A stretch of 64,000 nt of DNA, taken from JAEVZK01 sp038202925 (GTDB lineage: Bacteria > Armatimonadota > Fimbriimonadia > Fimbriimonadales > Fimbriimonadaceae). A program made the position numbers and the translations under genes. The stretch lies in contig JBBREM010000001.1 of assembly GCA_038202925.1 (NCBI GenBank), positions 1 through 64,000 of the forward strand, written 5' to 3'. Below are positions 42,786 to 51,635 of this stretch, piece by piece. How positions within the stretch are numbered: the stretch's first letter is position 1; every line of letters starts with the position of its first letter. The notes under the pieces are model-generated. The model searched no databases, was not told the origin of the DNA, and was given only the letters and a program-made list of their open reading frames with translations.

Positions 42786-44009
42786 ATGGTTGTTAGCACT
42801 CGCTTTTACGTCGGATCGGCGATTCTTGCCTTGGCCGTACCCGCCATTCTCATTGGAGTGGGTCGGTCCTCCGACCACGCGGACACGCCGGAGATCGCGG
42901 CGGCGCCGGGCCGGGATTTGACGGATGTTTATATCTTTCCGAGCCCGACCGATTCTTCGCGAGTTGTGCTTGCGATGAATGTTCACCCCCTGATCGGACC
43001 CGGCCAGGGCGGAAACGTCAGCTTCGATCCGAACGTGCTTTACCAATTCAAGATCGACAACAGCGGCGATTCCGTTGAAGATTTGGTCATTCAGGCGCGA
43101 TTCGAGGGACATGGACGACACCAGCGTGTGATCGTGACCGGACCGACCAGGCCGAAGCGGACAGACTCGATCAACAGCGTCGTCGACGGGCCGAGGGCGC
43201 GCGGCACGATTAATCAGATTTTCTCCGGACACGACAAGATGCAAGTCTTCGCAGGCGCCCGGGAAGATTCGTTCTTCTTCGATCTCGAGCAGTTTTTCAA
43301 CATCCTTCCGGATCGAGCGACTCCGCTGAATGGGATGCCGGTTGCCAACCCCAACGATCCGCAGCAGACGAGTTGGAGACCCGAGGGCGAGGCAGTGGAC
43401 TTCCTATCGAACGGCGGCTACAACGTGCTCTCGATCGTGGTGGAGTTGCCGAAGAAGTCGTTGCGCAGAGGCCATGGCGAAAGCGTTATCGGTCTATGGG
43501 CGACGACCAACTACAACGTGTCGAACGAATCCGGCTCGGCCTTCCGGCAGGTGGACCGCTTGGCTCGGCCAGCGGTCAATGAGGTGTTTGCGACGGTGGC
43601 CAATAATCGCCACAAGGTGAACGACGAGACCCAGCCGAGCCAGGACTTCAGCGAGCTGGCGAACGACATTCAAGGCTTTATGACCTTCCCGGCGGGGCGC
43701 TCTCAGGCCATCACCAACGTTGTGAAAGCCGTGTTGGTGCCGGACGTTCTGAAGGCCAATCTCGACGGACACGGCGCGGCCTACCTCGGCTATGAGACTA
43801 ACGGCGCAACCGGCGGCACCTTCGGCGGGCGCGCGCTGAACGATGATGTCATCGATATCTCGCTCGGGATCATCTTCGGGAACACGGTGCCGGCTCTTGG
43901 GCTCGCGCCGGACGACGGTAAGGAGATTCCTTCGCTGACCAGCGACCACGTCGGTCCCGGCGGCAAGCACTTCACACCGCACTTCCCGTACCTAGGGTCG
44001 CCGCGATGA
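42786..44009 (+). CDS. DUF4331 family exported protein
   Basis: 407 residues from an ATG with a good Shine-Dalgarno (aggag, 7 bp upstream). The signal peptide is FYVGSAILALAVPAILIGVG. The mature start SSDHADTPEIAAAPGRDLTDVY (split across the family's conserved SSDHADTP and DLTDVYIF motifs) is diagnostic of DUF4331. Other stretches are NVLYQFKIDNSGDSVEDLV and NVLSIVVELPKKSLR. Members are exported and of unknown function. The gene overlaps the next TPR gene by 4 bp (atga), which indicates a functional pair. Confidence 0.86.
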   Translation: MVVSTRFYVGSAILALAVPAILIGVGRSSDHADTPEIAAAPGRDLTDVYIFPSPTDSSRVVLAMNVHPLIGPGQGGNVSFDPNVLYQFKIDNSGDSVEDLVIQARFEGHGRHQRVIVTGPTRPKRTDSINSVVDGPRARGTINQIFSGHDKMQVFAGAREDSFFFDLEQFFNILPDRATPLNGMPVANPNDPQQTSWRPEGEAVDFLSNGGYNVLSIVVELPKKSLRRGHGESVIGLWATTNYNVSNESGSAFRQVDRLARPAVNEVFATVANNRHKVNDETQPSQDFSELANDIQGFMTFPAGRSQAITNVVKAVLVPDVLKANLDGHGAAYLGYETNGATGGTFGGRALNDDVIDISLGIIFGNTVPALGLAPDDGKEIPSLTSDHVGPGGKHFTPHFPYLGSPR

Positions 44010-45139
44010 GAACGCTCACTCCGGTCCTTGCAAGCGCTACAGTTGTCGGGCTAGGCTGGCTCTTCATCGCTTCGGCGATGAGGCCGGCCGCGGCCGCCGG
44101 CTATGTGCGCGCGGCGATCGTACACCCCTCGTTCGATCCGGGACGGATCGAACGGGAGATTACATTCCACCGAGGCCGCGTAGCTCGCGATCCGGGAGGG
44201 CCGCTTGGATGGTCGATGCTTAGCGCGGCCTACTTGGCGAAGAGCAAAGAGCTCGACACCGATCAGGCGGCTTGGGACGCCGAGAACGCTTCTCGGCATT
44301 CCCTTAAGCTGCGCCGGCGCAACAATGCTTCGGCGGCGAAGCGGCTTGTGCAGAGCCTGCTCGAGCAGCATCGGTTTCAGGATGCGCTTCTCGCGGCCAA
44401 TGACGCGATCGCCATTGATCCTTCCGACGAGGGAGCGAAGCGGGCAAAAATCGACTGTCTCATCGAAATTGGGAAGTTGGACGAAGCCAAGAAGGAGCTC
44501 GCGATGTTTCCCGCCAGCGATGGGGCGATGCTTCCCGAGCGCGCTCGGATCGCCTCATTGGAGGGGCGGCATGACGAAGCCATCAGTTATTTGAAAGCTG
44601 CACTTGCGCCGCTCGATGACAACATGGATGTCGGGCCTGAGGGGCTGGCCTGGTTCCACGTAAAGATCGCGGCGGAGCTGACGGCGATGAACCGTCTCGA
44701 CGACGCGGAGGCGGAACTGACGACGGCGCTGAGGATGCACCCCCGCAACTATAAGGCGTGCCTAGGCATGGCAAAGATTGCGCTCGCTCGCGGCGACGCA
44801 AATGGCGGGGCGCGATGGTCTCTTGCTACCCTCAAGATAAGCAACTCGCTGGAAGCGAAGAGCCTGCTTGTTCGTTCAAGCGAGCTAAGTGGGAACTCGG
44901 CTCAGGCGACGTATTGGACTCAGCGCATCGTTAGCCAATGGGTTGATGAGGACGCTCGCTACGGACGCCTCCGCAAAGGTGGGCCCCTCTCGGTACGCCC
45001 GGAGGACCGGGCGTTTGCCACCTTTGCGGCGGGTCACTTGCAGGGTGATCGCCGCGCGGAGCTTGCTGCGCGGCGCGATCTGAGGAATCGGCCTGACGCG
45101 GTTGCGGTCACTAACGCGAAAGCGCTGGGCGTGGGCTGA
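44006..45139 (+). CDS. TPR protein coupled to DUF4331
   Basis: 377 residues. A signal peptide or anchor (VLASATVVGLGWLFIASAMR) is followed by TPR-like repeats over residues 50-310, such as AKRLVQSLLEQHRFQDALLA, EGAKRAKIDCLIEIGKLDEA and LDDAEAELTTALRMHPRNYK. It is probably a periplasmic scaffold. The start overlaps the DUF4331 stop, so it is translated with it. The C-terminal 60 residues (RPEDRAFATFAAGHLQGDRR) are polar and unassigned. A terminator-like hairpin follows 12 bp later. Confidence 0.78.
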   Translation: MRTLTPVLASATVVGLGWLFIASAMRPAAAAGYVRAAIVHPSFDPGRIEREITFHRGRVARDPGGPLGWSMLSAAYLAKSKELDTDQAAWDAENASRHSLKLRRRNNASAAKRLVQSLLEQHRFQDALLAANDAIAIDPSDEGAKRAKIDCLIEIGKLDEAKKELAMFPASDGAMLPERARIASLEGRHDEAISYLKAALAPLDDNMDVGPEGLAWFHVKIAAELTAMNRLDDAEAELTTALRMHPRNYKACLGMAKIALARGDANGGARWSLATLKISNSLEAKSLLVRSSELSGNSAQATYWTQRIVSQWVDEDARYGRLRKGGPLSVRPEDRAFATFAAGHLQGDRRAELAARRDLRNRPDAVAVTNAKALGVG

Positions 45140-45151
45140 GTTTGGCTGGGT

Positions 45152-45175
45152 GCCTCCATCCTTCTGGGTGGAGGC
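45152..45175 (+). terminator. Hairpin after the DUF4331-TPR operon
   Basis: gcctcca-tccttctggg-tggaggc, 12 bp after the TPR stop codon. The stem is 7 bp and can extend slightly. The downstream sequence is not T-rich, so efficiency is uncertain. Confidence 0.5.
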
Positions 45176-45232
45176 CCTTGAACTGGGGTCCATCCCGAGC
45201 GGATTTGAACCACTGGAGACACAGAGAGCACG

Positions 45233-45254
45233 GCATTGGGTATTGGGTATTTAT
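45233..45254. repeat. Heptanucleotide repeat H3 (about 3 units)
   Basis: cattggg, tattggg, tatttat: a short version of the 7-bp-periodic arrays at 1671 and 63252, with the same tattggg unit. It lies between convergent genes. Confidence 0.6.
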
Positions 45255-45285
45255 TGGCTTTTTGTTCGGTACAGCAGGGCGAGGT

Positions 45286-45330
45286 CTCGATCCCTCGGCT
45301 TCGCTCGGGATGACAATTATGAGCTTGCGC
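45286..45330. repeat. Dispersed element family A, copy 4
   Basis: ctcgatccctcggcttcgct followed by cgggatgacaattatgagct and tgcgc. It is close to copy 1 at 3461 including the flanking ttgcgcgg, so the repeated unit is longer than the palindromic core. Confidence 0.7.
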
Positions 45331-45351
45331 GGAGTTGTCGATTACGCGTGA

Positions 45352-46473
45352 CTACACCTTTGCGGCGCGGCCTGTTCGGTTGGACTCAAGCGCGGCGGCG
45401 AAAACTCTGTGGCTTTCGACTGCTTCTTGTGGAGTTACGCACCCGATTCTGTCTCCAAGGGCCCCCGCGCGCTCGGCGAGGTAGGCGGCCCACATTTGGA
45501 GCAGGCAATCGGAAAAGCCGGGTTCGAAGATGCCACCCGTGATCGTTTTGAATGGGCCTTGGGAGCCTAGGTCGATCCGATCCCAGCTCTGCTCTTTGCC
45601 GCTTTTGAAGAGCCAAAGAGTCTTGGGCTCTTTGGTCGAGAATTTCGCCCCGCCCTCGGTTCCGAGCACTTCGATGAACCAGGTGTTGGTCTCACCGGGG
45701 GCCATTCGCTTCATTTCTAGCCGCATCGGGACTTGTTCGTCGCCCACCTTGATGTCGGTGTGCAGCATTGCATTATCCCAGGTGTCGCACTTCACCATGC
45801 CGCCCTTGCCGTCCGGCCGCTCGGGGTAGCCCTTTTGAAGTTGGGCGTAGACGCGGGTGGGCTGCCAGCCTAGACGCAGAGGGATGTGGAGGGTGTGCAG
45901 GCCGAGATCGCCCATCACGCCGATCTGGCCGCAGGATTCGGTACGGCGCTTCCAGTTCGCGGGCTTCGTGGGATCGAGATCGCTGGAGTGCCAGAAGCCC
46001 GCGCGGACCTCAAGGAGCCGCCCGATCTTGCCCGATCGGGCCATCTCGTACAGCCGCTGCGCAGCGGGAAAGTAGGGGAATTCCGAGCCGCACCGGACGA
46101 ACCTCTTGGTCGCGTCGATCTCCTTCATCAGGCGCTCGGCGGCGGAGAGGTCGATGCCGAACGGCTTTTCGGCGAGGAGGTCTTTGCCGGCCCTCAGCGT
46201 CGCTGAGTAAATCTCCTCGTGCAGGTCGTGGGGGACGGCGACGTAGACGACGTCAACGTCGGTGGCCAGCAGAACCTGGTAGCTCGTGGTGAAGTGCCGG
46301 ACGGTGGGGACTTTTCGGAACCACTCCAGCGCCTTCTCCGAGACGTCGCAGACGGCGGTGAGTTCGGCGCGGATCGGGTAGTCCTCCAGCGCGAACCACC
46401 GGCCGAAGGCGCTGGCGGCTTCCCGGCCCATAAGGCCGCCGCCGATGATGCCCACGCGGACGGCGTCTCTCAC
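45352..46473 (-). CDS. Gfo/Idh/MocA family oxidoreductase
   Basis: 373 residues. The N-terminal Rossmann fold has VRVGIIGGGLMGREAASAFG (NAD(P) glycine motif) and the loop VDVVYVAVPHDLHEEIYSAT. The family signature LLAEKPFGIDLSAAERLM gives the catalytic EKP lysine near residue 100. The C-terminal sugar-binding sheet includes MGDLGLHTLHIPLRLG with a conserved His. These enzymes oxidise or reduce sugars and inositols. It overlaps the aldolase gene upstream by 4 bp, so it works in the same sugar pathway. The substrate is unknown. Confidence 0.88.
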   Translation of the reverse strand: MRDAVRVGIIGGGLMGREAASAFGRWFALEDYPIRAELTAVCDVSEKALEWFRKVPTVRHFTTSYQVLLATDVDVVYVAVPHDLHEEIYSATLRAGKDLLAEKPFGIDLSAAERLMKEIDATKRFVRCGSEFPYFPAAQRLYEMARSGKIGRLLEVRAGFWHSSDLDPTKPANWKRRTESCGQIGVMGDLGLHTLHIPLRLGWQPTRVYAQLQKGYPERPDGKGGMVKCDTWDNAMLHTDIKVGDEQVPMRLEMKRMAPGETNTWFIEVLGTEGGAKFSTKEPKTLWLFKSGKEQSWDRIDLGSQGPFKTITGGIFEPGFSDCLLQMWAAYLAERAGALGDRIGCVTPQEAVESHRVFAAALESNRTGRAAKV

Positions 46474-47297
46474 TTGAGGTGTTCCATCGCCTGGGCGGCG
46501 GTGGCCTTGTCGTGGACGATCGCCATCAGCGCCCGGGTCATGCCGGTTGGATTCTTGTGCTGGATGATGTTTCGTCCGTAGACGATGCCGGCGACGCCTT
46601 GGCGCATGAGGGCTTCGGTGCGCTGCAGGATGACGTCGTCCGCCGCCTTGCCTCCACCGCGAACGAGCACGGGCACGCGGCCCACCTTCACGACCTGGCT
46701 GTACTGCTCAGCGTCGTCGGTCGGATCAGCTTTGATGATGTCGGCACCCAGTTCGACGGCTTGCCGGACGAGAGGCACGATCTTGTTGAGATCGCCATCG
46801 ACGGTGTAGCCGCCGGCTTCCGCATTAGGCCGAAAGACGAGCGGCTCGATCATGAGCGGTATGCAGTAGTAATCGCACTCCGGCTTGATGCGCAGGATGT
46901 TCTCGATGCACTGATCGGTGATCTCGGGCTCGCCGGGGATCTGGAAGAGGTTGAGAACGACGCAGGCTGCGTCGAGCCTAACTGCTTGCTCCACCGGATC
47001 CTCGATCATGCGGGAGAAGAGGGTGCGGGGGAGATCCTTGCCGTAGACGTTGGCGACGTCGGTGCGCAGAACTAGAGCCGGTTTGTTTTTTCCCGGGATG
47101 CGCTGCAGGAGCTCGGCTTGGCCGACGGTGAGCTGGATGGCGTCGGGGGCGGCCTCGACGAGTGTCTTGACGGCGGCGTCCATGTCCTCGATCCCGCTCA
47201 GGAAGGCGAGCTCATTGAAAAATCCGTGGTCGACCGCGACATCCAGGCAGCAGTTTGACTCGGGGTTGAACAGGCGGTTCAGGCGGTATTGCTTCAC
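46470..47297 (-). CDS. Class I aldolase, DeoC/FbaB/LacD (DhnA/LsrF-like) family
   Basis: 275 residues, TIM barrel. Features include CCLDVAVDHGFFNELAFL at the N-terminus and LVLRTDVANVYGKDLPRTL, which replaces the usual fructose-bisphosphate loop. Also seen are VELGADIIKADPTDD, where the Schiff-base lysine is expected in the IIKAD strand, and VPVLVRGGGKAADDVILQRT with the GVAGIVYGRNIIQH phosphate loop. It probably cleaves a ketose phosphate. The neighbouring isomerase and oxidoreductase suggest a hexose or pentose derivative. It sits 9 bp after the isomerase gene. Confidence 0.82.
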   Translation of the reverse strand: MKQYRLNRLFNPESNCCLDVAVDHGFFNELAFLSGIEDMDAAVKTLVEAAPDAIQLTVGQAELLQRIPGKNKPALVLRTDVANVYGKDLPRTLFSRMIEDPVEQAVRLDAACVVLNLFQIPGEPEITDQCIENILRIKPECDYYCIPLMIEPLVFRPNAEAGGYTVDGDLNKIVPLVRQAVELGADIIKADPTDDAEQYSQVVKVGRVPVLVRGGGKAADDVILQRTEALMRQGVAGIVYGRNIIQHKNPTGMTRALMAIVHDKATAAQAMEHLK

Positions 47298-47306
47298 TCG
47301 AGTTTT

Positions 47307-47843
47307 CTAACCTACCACGCTCGCGCGCCTGATCCTCGGATCGGAGAAGATGTCGCGGTCGTCGGTGCTCCGCGTGGAGAATTCGGAGACGATGGCACCT
47401 TCGGGACCGGCTTGGAACCAGTGGAGGGTGTTCGGCCAGATGGTGTACTGCTCGCCGGGGTGGAGGACGATCTCATGCCAGACCGTGTAAATGCCATCAG
47501 TGGGTGGGGTGACCGCAGGCATCGCGGTGGGCTCGCCCTCTACGTAGAGGTAGACGGCGCCGTTCCGGCAGCGGAAGGTCTCCTCCTTGCCGGGCCGGCC
47601 GTCCACATCGGGGTGACGGTGCTCGGGGCAGGTCTGGTGGGGGAAGAGCACGAGCTCCTTGGCGCAGCATCGGTCGGTGTTGATGTAGACCACGAGTTGC
47701 AAGCCGGTGCGCTCGAGCTCGTTGAGGCCGAAATCGGCGACCTCGATGCCGGCGGATTCTTCCGGGGCGAGGACGATACCGGCTTTCTGCAGGTAGGCGC
47801 TGGCGCGGTCTCTGGCGGCCTTTGACTGATCTTGGGTGATCAC
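47307..47843 (-). CDS. D-lyxose isomerase family protein (cupin)
   Basis: 178 residues from a GTG at 47843. It is a cupin fold with metal-binding residues in QTCPEHRHPDVDG and GKEETFRCRNGAVYLYVEG. The YTIWPNTLHWFQAGPEGAIV strand provides the last His. The family (formerly DUF1498) converts D-lyxose to D-xylulose and also acts on D-mannose to give D-fructose. That second activity would fit the divergent alpha-mannosidase. The ORF can be extended to 47927, but the added part is translated from dispersed element B and is not conserved. No clear Shine-Dalgarno. Confidence 0.82.
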   Translation of the reverse strand: MITQDQSKAARDRASAYLQKAGIVLAPEESAGIEVADFGLNELERTGLQLVVYINTDRCCAKELVLFPHQTCPEHRHPDVDGRPGKEETFRCRNGAVYLYVEGEPTAMPAVTPPTDGIYTVWHEIVLHPGEQYTIWPNTLHWFQAGPEGAIVSEFSTRSTDDRDIFSDPRIRRASVVG

Positions 47844-47854
47844 CTTGTTAGTTT

Positions 47855-47980
47855 GCCATCCTGGAACTGCGCGAGGTACGAGCGCGAGTGGAAGTATCTG
47901 ACACTGGAGCCCCTTGCTTGTAGGCAAGGACCGGCTATGGGCAGATCCTTTCAGTTCGCAAGCTCACTTCCAGGATGACA
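47855..47980. repeat. Dispersed element family B, copy 1
   Basis: It begins gccatcctggaactgcgcga and ends gatcctttcagttcgc, then gctcacttccaggatgac. The end regions are imperfect inverted repeats (tcatcctgga against tccaggatga), so the 126 bp can fold as one long hairpin. It matches 62215-62328 at both ends while the centre differs. It sits in the divergent promoter region of the mannose module. Confidence 0.75.
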
Positions 47981-48000
47981 AGTTGCGGCTTGTCATGCGC

Positions 48001-48048
48001 GCTCCAGCTTCGCTGGAGACGGGGAGACAGGAATGTCCACGCCACTGG
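48001..48048. repeat. Dispersed element family C, copy 3
   Basis: gctccagcttcgctggagac, then ggggagacaggaatgtccac, then gccactgg. Same two-hairpin plan as 53545-53593. It lies 28 bp before the mannosidase start. Confidence 0.7.
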
Positions 48049-48075
48049 CCACGTGGCGTGTATTCTCACCGCAAC

Positions 48076-51000
48076 ATGTCGCCTGCCCTGTTGCTTTTTT
48101 TGTTAGTTGGCACTCGCCAACAGCCGTTGCCGCCCAAAACCGATACTTGTCTCTGCTTCATCAGCGAAAACCTGGCGAAGGGGAATGGGAACTGGTTCAC
48201 GTATTTCAAGATTTCCGATCAGCAGCTTGTCATCAAGGAAGGGGATGTGCTTCGGTATGAGGTGTTCCTCGATCCGCGAAACCCGGTTGCGAAGGGTGGG
48301 ATGGATGTTGATCCGGCAGACAACAGCGATGCGTTGCGCGATACCGGTGCGGTGGATCAGAACGGGCTGCGGGCGCATGGCGATGCGATGCTGACCCCGG
48401 CGGTGGGCAAGTGGTACCGCCGCGAGATCTCGCTCGACCGACTGCGCGGGAAGACGAGCGCGGCTTGGAATTTGGTCTTCGAGGGCGACGATGCGGGGAC
48501 CTATGTGCAATTTGTGGATGACATCGAGGTCGACCACAAAGACGGCACGAAAACGGTCCTCTACGGCGATGGGACGCCGAAAACGCGCGAGTTGCTGATG
48601 GCGAACGGCTATACGAATAACCCGGCGTGCGAGGCGGTGGACCGGTCGTTGGTGAAGGAAGGGGCGAACCTGGATGCGGTGATCCGGTCCGTGTCCGCGA
48701 GCGCGGCGAAGCTGCGCGTGCTGAGCGAGGTTCGCAAGGATATCGACGTCGCCAAAGAATTCTCCAAGCGCAACCCGAGCGCCCATTTGGAAGGCCATGT
48801 GGCGGAGGCAATGAATCTGCTGAGCTCGGTGGACAAGAAGCCGAACCCAACGACGGAGGAGTTGCAGGCGGCGCTGCACGCGGCTCAGCATGCGCTCTCC
48901 CATGTGCACCCGGAGATGACGAAATACACGGGGCACCTAGTCGGCCACGCGCATATCGACCTCCAGTGGCTGTGGGAGTGGCAGGAAGGCATCGTGGCCT
49001 CTCGGGACACGTTTGCTCAGGCGGTGAAGTTCATGGACGAAGTGCCTGGCTTCACATTTAGCCAGAGCAGCTCGACGATCTATCAGGCGGTCGAGGAGAC
49101 CTATCCGGAGCTGTTCACGAAGATTAAGGCGAAGGTTGCTAAGGGGCAGTGGGAGCTGCTTGGAGGGCGCATCTGCGAGGGCGACACGAACATGATCTCG
49201 CCTGAGTCGCACGCGATGCAGTTCCTATACGGGCAGCGCTACTTCCGCGAGCGATTTGGCAAGAGCGCGGTGGTCGGCTGGGAGCCGGACACGTTTGGCC
49301 ATACGATCCAGATGCCGCAGATTCTAAAGATGGGCGGGTGCGACTACTACTACTTCTGCCGCGGCGGGAAGGGCAAGCCGCTTTTCTGGTGGGAGGGGCT
49401 GGACGGGACGAAGATGCTCACCTTCGACGAGCCGGCGTCCGGTTCTTGGTACAACAGCGACCTCTCCTACAAGCAGTTTAAGGAGATGATCGACTTCTAC
49501 GACGGCACCGGCAGCAAGGACATGCTGTGGGTATACGGCGTGGGCAATCACGGCGGCGGACCGACCCGCGAGCACATTCAGGAAGCGGTCAAGTGGATGC
49601 AGAAGGGCTACCTGCCCAACGTGCGATTCTCAACGGCGACGAACTTCTTCAAGGCGCTGGAGAAGTACGACCTGTCGAAGATTCCGGCAGTGAATCAAGA
49701 GCTCAATCCGGTGTTCGACGGCTGCTACACAACGCATTCGGAGATCAAGCAGGCAAACCGCGACGCGGAGGCTTGGACGACGAGTGCGGAAGCGGTGGCG
49801 TCGGTGGCGTCGCTAAACGGTTTCCATTATCCGAAGGCCGAGTTTCGTCGCAACTGGGAGGAGATTTGCTACAACCATCACCACGACACGCTGCCCGGTT
49901 CCGGCATTCACGCGCCGTATGAGAAGACGAAGGTGATGCTGGCGCGGGTGATCCTGGAAGATAAGGACATCATCACGCGGGCACTGGAAACGCTGACGCA
50001 GCGGGTGACGCCGCCCAAGGGCGGGATCAGCGTGATGGTGTTCAACCCGACGGGATGGAGGCGGAGCGCCTGGTGCGAGACGCTGCTCGTGCAAAGCGGA
50101 TGGAATCCCGATGCGCCGCTTGATCCTAATCACTGCACGGCGGTCGCGCCGGACGGCAAGAAGTATGCGGTCGACGTGCTCGACGAACCGAGCCGAAAGG
50201 CGCGGTTCTGGGCGGCGGATGTGCCCGCCTTCGGCTACCGCGTGTTTCACATCGTCAACGGCGAGGTGGTGAAGCCGGCGGTGCAGGCGCGGGATGGCGG
50301 CTACACGCTGGAGAACGACAACTTCGTGGTCGAGTTTGACAAGACTCGTGGTTTGATCAAGCGGCTCTACGACAAGAAGGCGCAGCGGACGATCGCGGCA
50401 AGTGGGCTTGGCCGGCTGGAAGCTCACTTCGAGTCGCCGCAAGGCATGAGCGCGTGGGTGCTTGGCAAGATCGACCGCGTGGAGGCGCTGGTGCCTGATT
50501 CTAGCGAGGTTCAGCAGGGGGCGGATTACGGGGAGGTGAGCTTCTCGTACCGGATGCCGAGCGTGAACAATCCGAAGCACGACACGCTGGTGAGGCAGAC
50601 GTTTCGCCTGGAGGGCGGAGGGAGCCAGATCACCTGCGACATGGATTGCACGTGGAACCAGATCGGGAGCCCGACTACGGCCAATCCGAACCTTCGAGTG
50701 GCGTTCGATACTGGCGTGGCAAAGCCGGTTGCAACCTATGAAGTGCCCTTTGGAGCTTTGGCTCGTCCGCTGGACGGCATCGAGTATCCGGCGCTTAAGT
50801 GGGCCGATGTGTCGGGCGACGACTATGGGGTTTCGGTGTTCAACGATTGCAAGCACGGGCACTCGGCGGAAGGCACGACGCTGCGGCTGACCCTGATTCG
50901 GTCCAGCTTCAGCCCCGATCCGGTACCGAATCCGGGGCAACACCACTGGCGCTATGCGATCTATCCTCATGCCGGAACTTGGAAGTCGGCGGGAACGGTG

Positions 51001-51447
51001 CAGAAGGCCACCGAGTTCAATCAGCCGATGCTCGATGCGACGGTGCCGTTTGAAGCGACGGGCAAGAACCCGCTCCAGTGGGGCCTCGTCGATATCAGCC
51101 ATTCCAACATCGCGCCGACGGCTCTAAAGGCGGCGGAGGATGGCAGCGGCCTCGTGCTGCGCATGTATGAAAGCGCGGGAATGGCGACCGACGGCTCGAT
51201 GAAGCTCAACGCGCCGCTCACCAACGACCATTGGGTGAACTTCATCGAAGATTCGTTGGGAGTGGCCCAGATCCGGGGCAGCGTGCTGCCGCTCAAGCTC
51301 CACCGTTTCGAAATCCGTTCGATAAAGCTCGACTGGCCGACCATCTCCCGACCCCCTTCGCGGTCGAAGGCCCTGAAGAAGCCTGGCGCGGATGCGGCGG
51401 TCCTTCGACTTCGCCCCTCGCACGGCTCGCGGCTTCGCTCAGGATGA
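48076..51447 (+). CDS. Alpha-mannosidase, glycoside hydrolase family 38
   Basis: 1123 residues. An N-terminal signal peptide (SPALLLFLLVGTRQQ) is followed by a beta-domain (about residues 30-200). The GH38 catalytic barrel has the zinc site GHAHIDLQWLWEW (near residue 295) and the nucleophile Asp in VVGWEPDTFGHTIQMPQILK (near residue 400). The zinc/active-site motif YNHHHDTLPGSGIHAPYEKT lies near residue 600. C-terminal beta-sandwich domains follow. The enzyme releases alpha-linked mannose, probably outside the cytoplasm. It is divergent from the isomerase-aldolase-oxidoreductase operon. The last 17 or so residues are translated from dispersed element A, which supplies the stop codon, so the natural C-terminus was probably replaced. 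Confidence 0.92.
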   Translation: MSPALLLFLLVGTRQQPLPPKTDTCLCFISENLAKGNGNWFTYFKISDQQLVIKEGDVLRYEVFLDPRNPVAKGGMDVDPADNSDALRDTGAVDQNGLRAHGDAMLTPAVGKWYRREISLDRLRGKTSAAWNLVFEGDDAGTYVQFVDDIEVDHKDGTKTVLYGDGTPKTRELLMANGYTNNPACEAVDRSLVKEGANLDAVIRSVSASAAKLRVLSEVRKDIDVAKEFSKRNPSAHLEGHVAEAMNLLSSVDKKPNPTTEELQAALHAAQHALSHVHPEMTKYTGHLVGHAHIDLQWLWEWQEGIVASRDTFAQAVKFMDEVPGFTFSQSSSTIYQAVEETYPELFTKIKAKVAKGQWELLGGRICEGDTNMISPESHAMQFLYGQRYFRERFGKSAVVGWEPDTFGHTIQMPQILKMGGCDYYYFCRGGKGKPLFWWEGLDGTKMLTFDEPASGSWYNSDLSYKQFKEMIDFYDGTGSKDMLWVYGVGNHGGGPTREHIQEAVKWMQKGYLPNVRFSTATNFFKALEKYDLSKIPAVNQELNPVFDGCYTTHSEIKQANRDAEAWTTSAEAVASVASLNGFHYPKAEFRRNWEEICYNHHHDTLPGSGIHAPYEKTKVMLARVILEDKDIITRALETLTQRVTPPKGGISVMVFNPTGWRRSAWCETLLVQSGWNPDAPLDPNHCTAVAPDGKKYAVDVLDEPSRKARFWAADVPAFGYRVFHIVNGEVVKPAVQARDGGYTLENDNFVVEFDKTRGLIKRLYDKKAQRTIAASGLGRLEAHFESPQGMSAWVLGKIDRVEALVPDSSEVQQGADYGEVSFSYRMPSVNNPKHDTLVRQTFRLEGGGSQITCDMDCTWNQIGSPTTANPNLRVAFDTGVAKPVATYEVPFGALARPLDGIEYPALKWADVSGDDYGVSVFNDCKHGHSAEGTTLRLTLIRSSFSPDPVPNPGQHHWRYAIYPHAGTWKSAGTVQKATEFNQPMLDATVPFEATGKNPLQWGLVDISHSNIAPTALKAAEDGSGLVLRMYESAGMATDGSMKLNAPLTNDHWVNFIEDSLGVAQIRGSVLPLKLHRFEIRSIKLDWPTISRPPSRSKALKKPGADAAVLRLRPSHGSRLRSG

Positions 51448-51450
51448 CGG
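51398..51450. repeat. Dispersed element family A, long form, inside the mannosidase 3' end
   Basis: ggtccttcgacttcgcccct, then cgcacggctcgcggcttcgc, then tcaggatgac. The mannosidase frame reads through it and stops at its tga. Confidence 0.7.
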
Positions 51451-51635
51451 GGAGCCGCTTTGATTGAGGGTTTCCGTTTCTTCTTACGGAGCTGAGGAGA
51501 ATTGCGGCAAGAGTTGATGCCCGCGCGCCCATCCTGCCGACCACCGTGTTGCAACTATCGCGCACAATACGATTGGATGCGTGACGACGAGCCTTTCGGC
51601 GAAGATTCGCGTAGACACATCAGAGAGAATTCAAC

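Noticed and set aside
42421..42921. Forward 166-codon ORF across the his leader and DUF4331 start
   Set aside because: Only its first 27 codons resemble a protein (the Lmo0937-type remnant); the rest overlaps the DUF4331 signal peptide in another frame and has shadow composition.
49813..51102. 429-codon reverse ORF inside the alpha-mannosidase gene
   Set aside because: It is an antisense shadow of a GC-rich gene with clear GH38 motifs on the other strand. Its composition (Arg/His/Leu-rich) is typical of such shadows.
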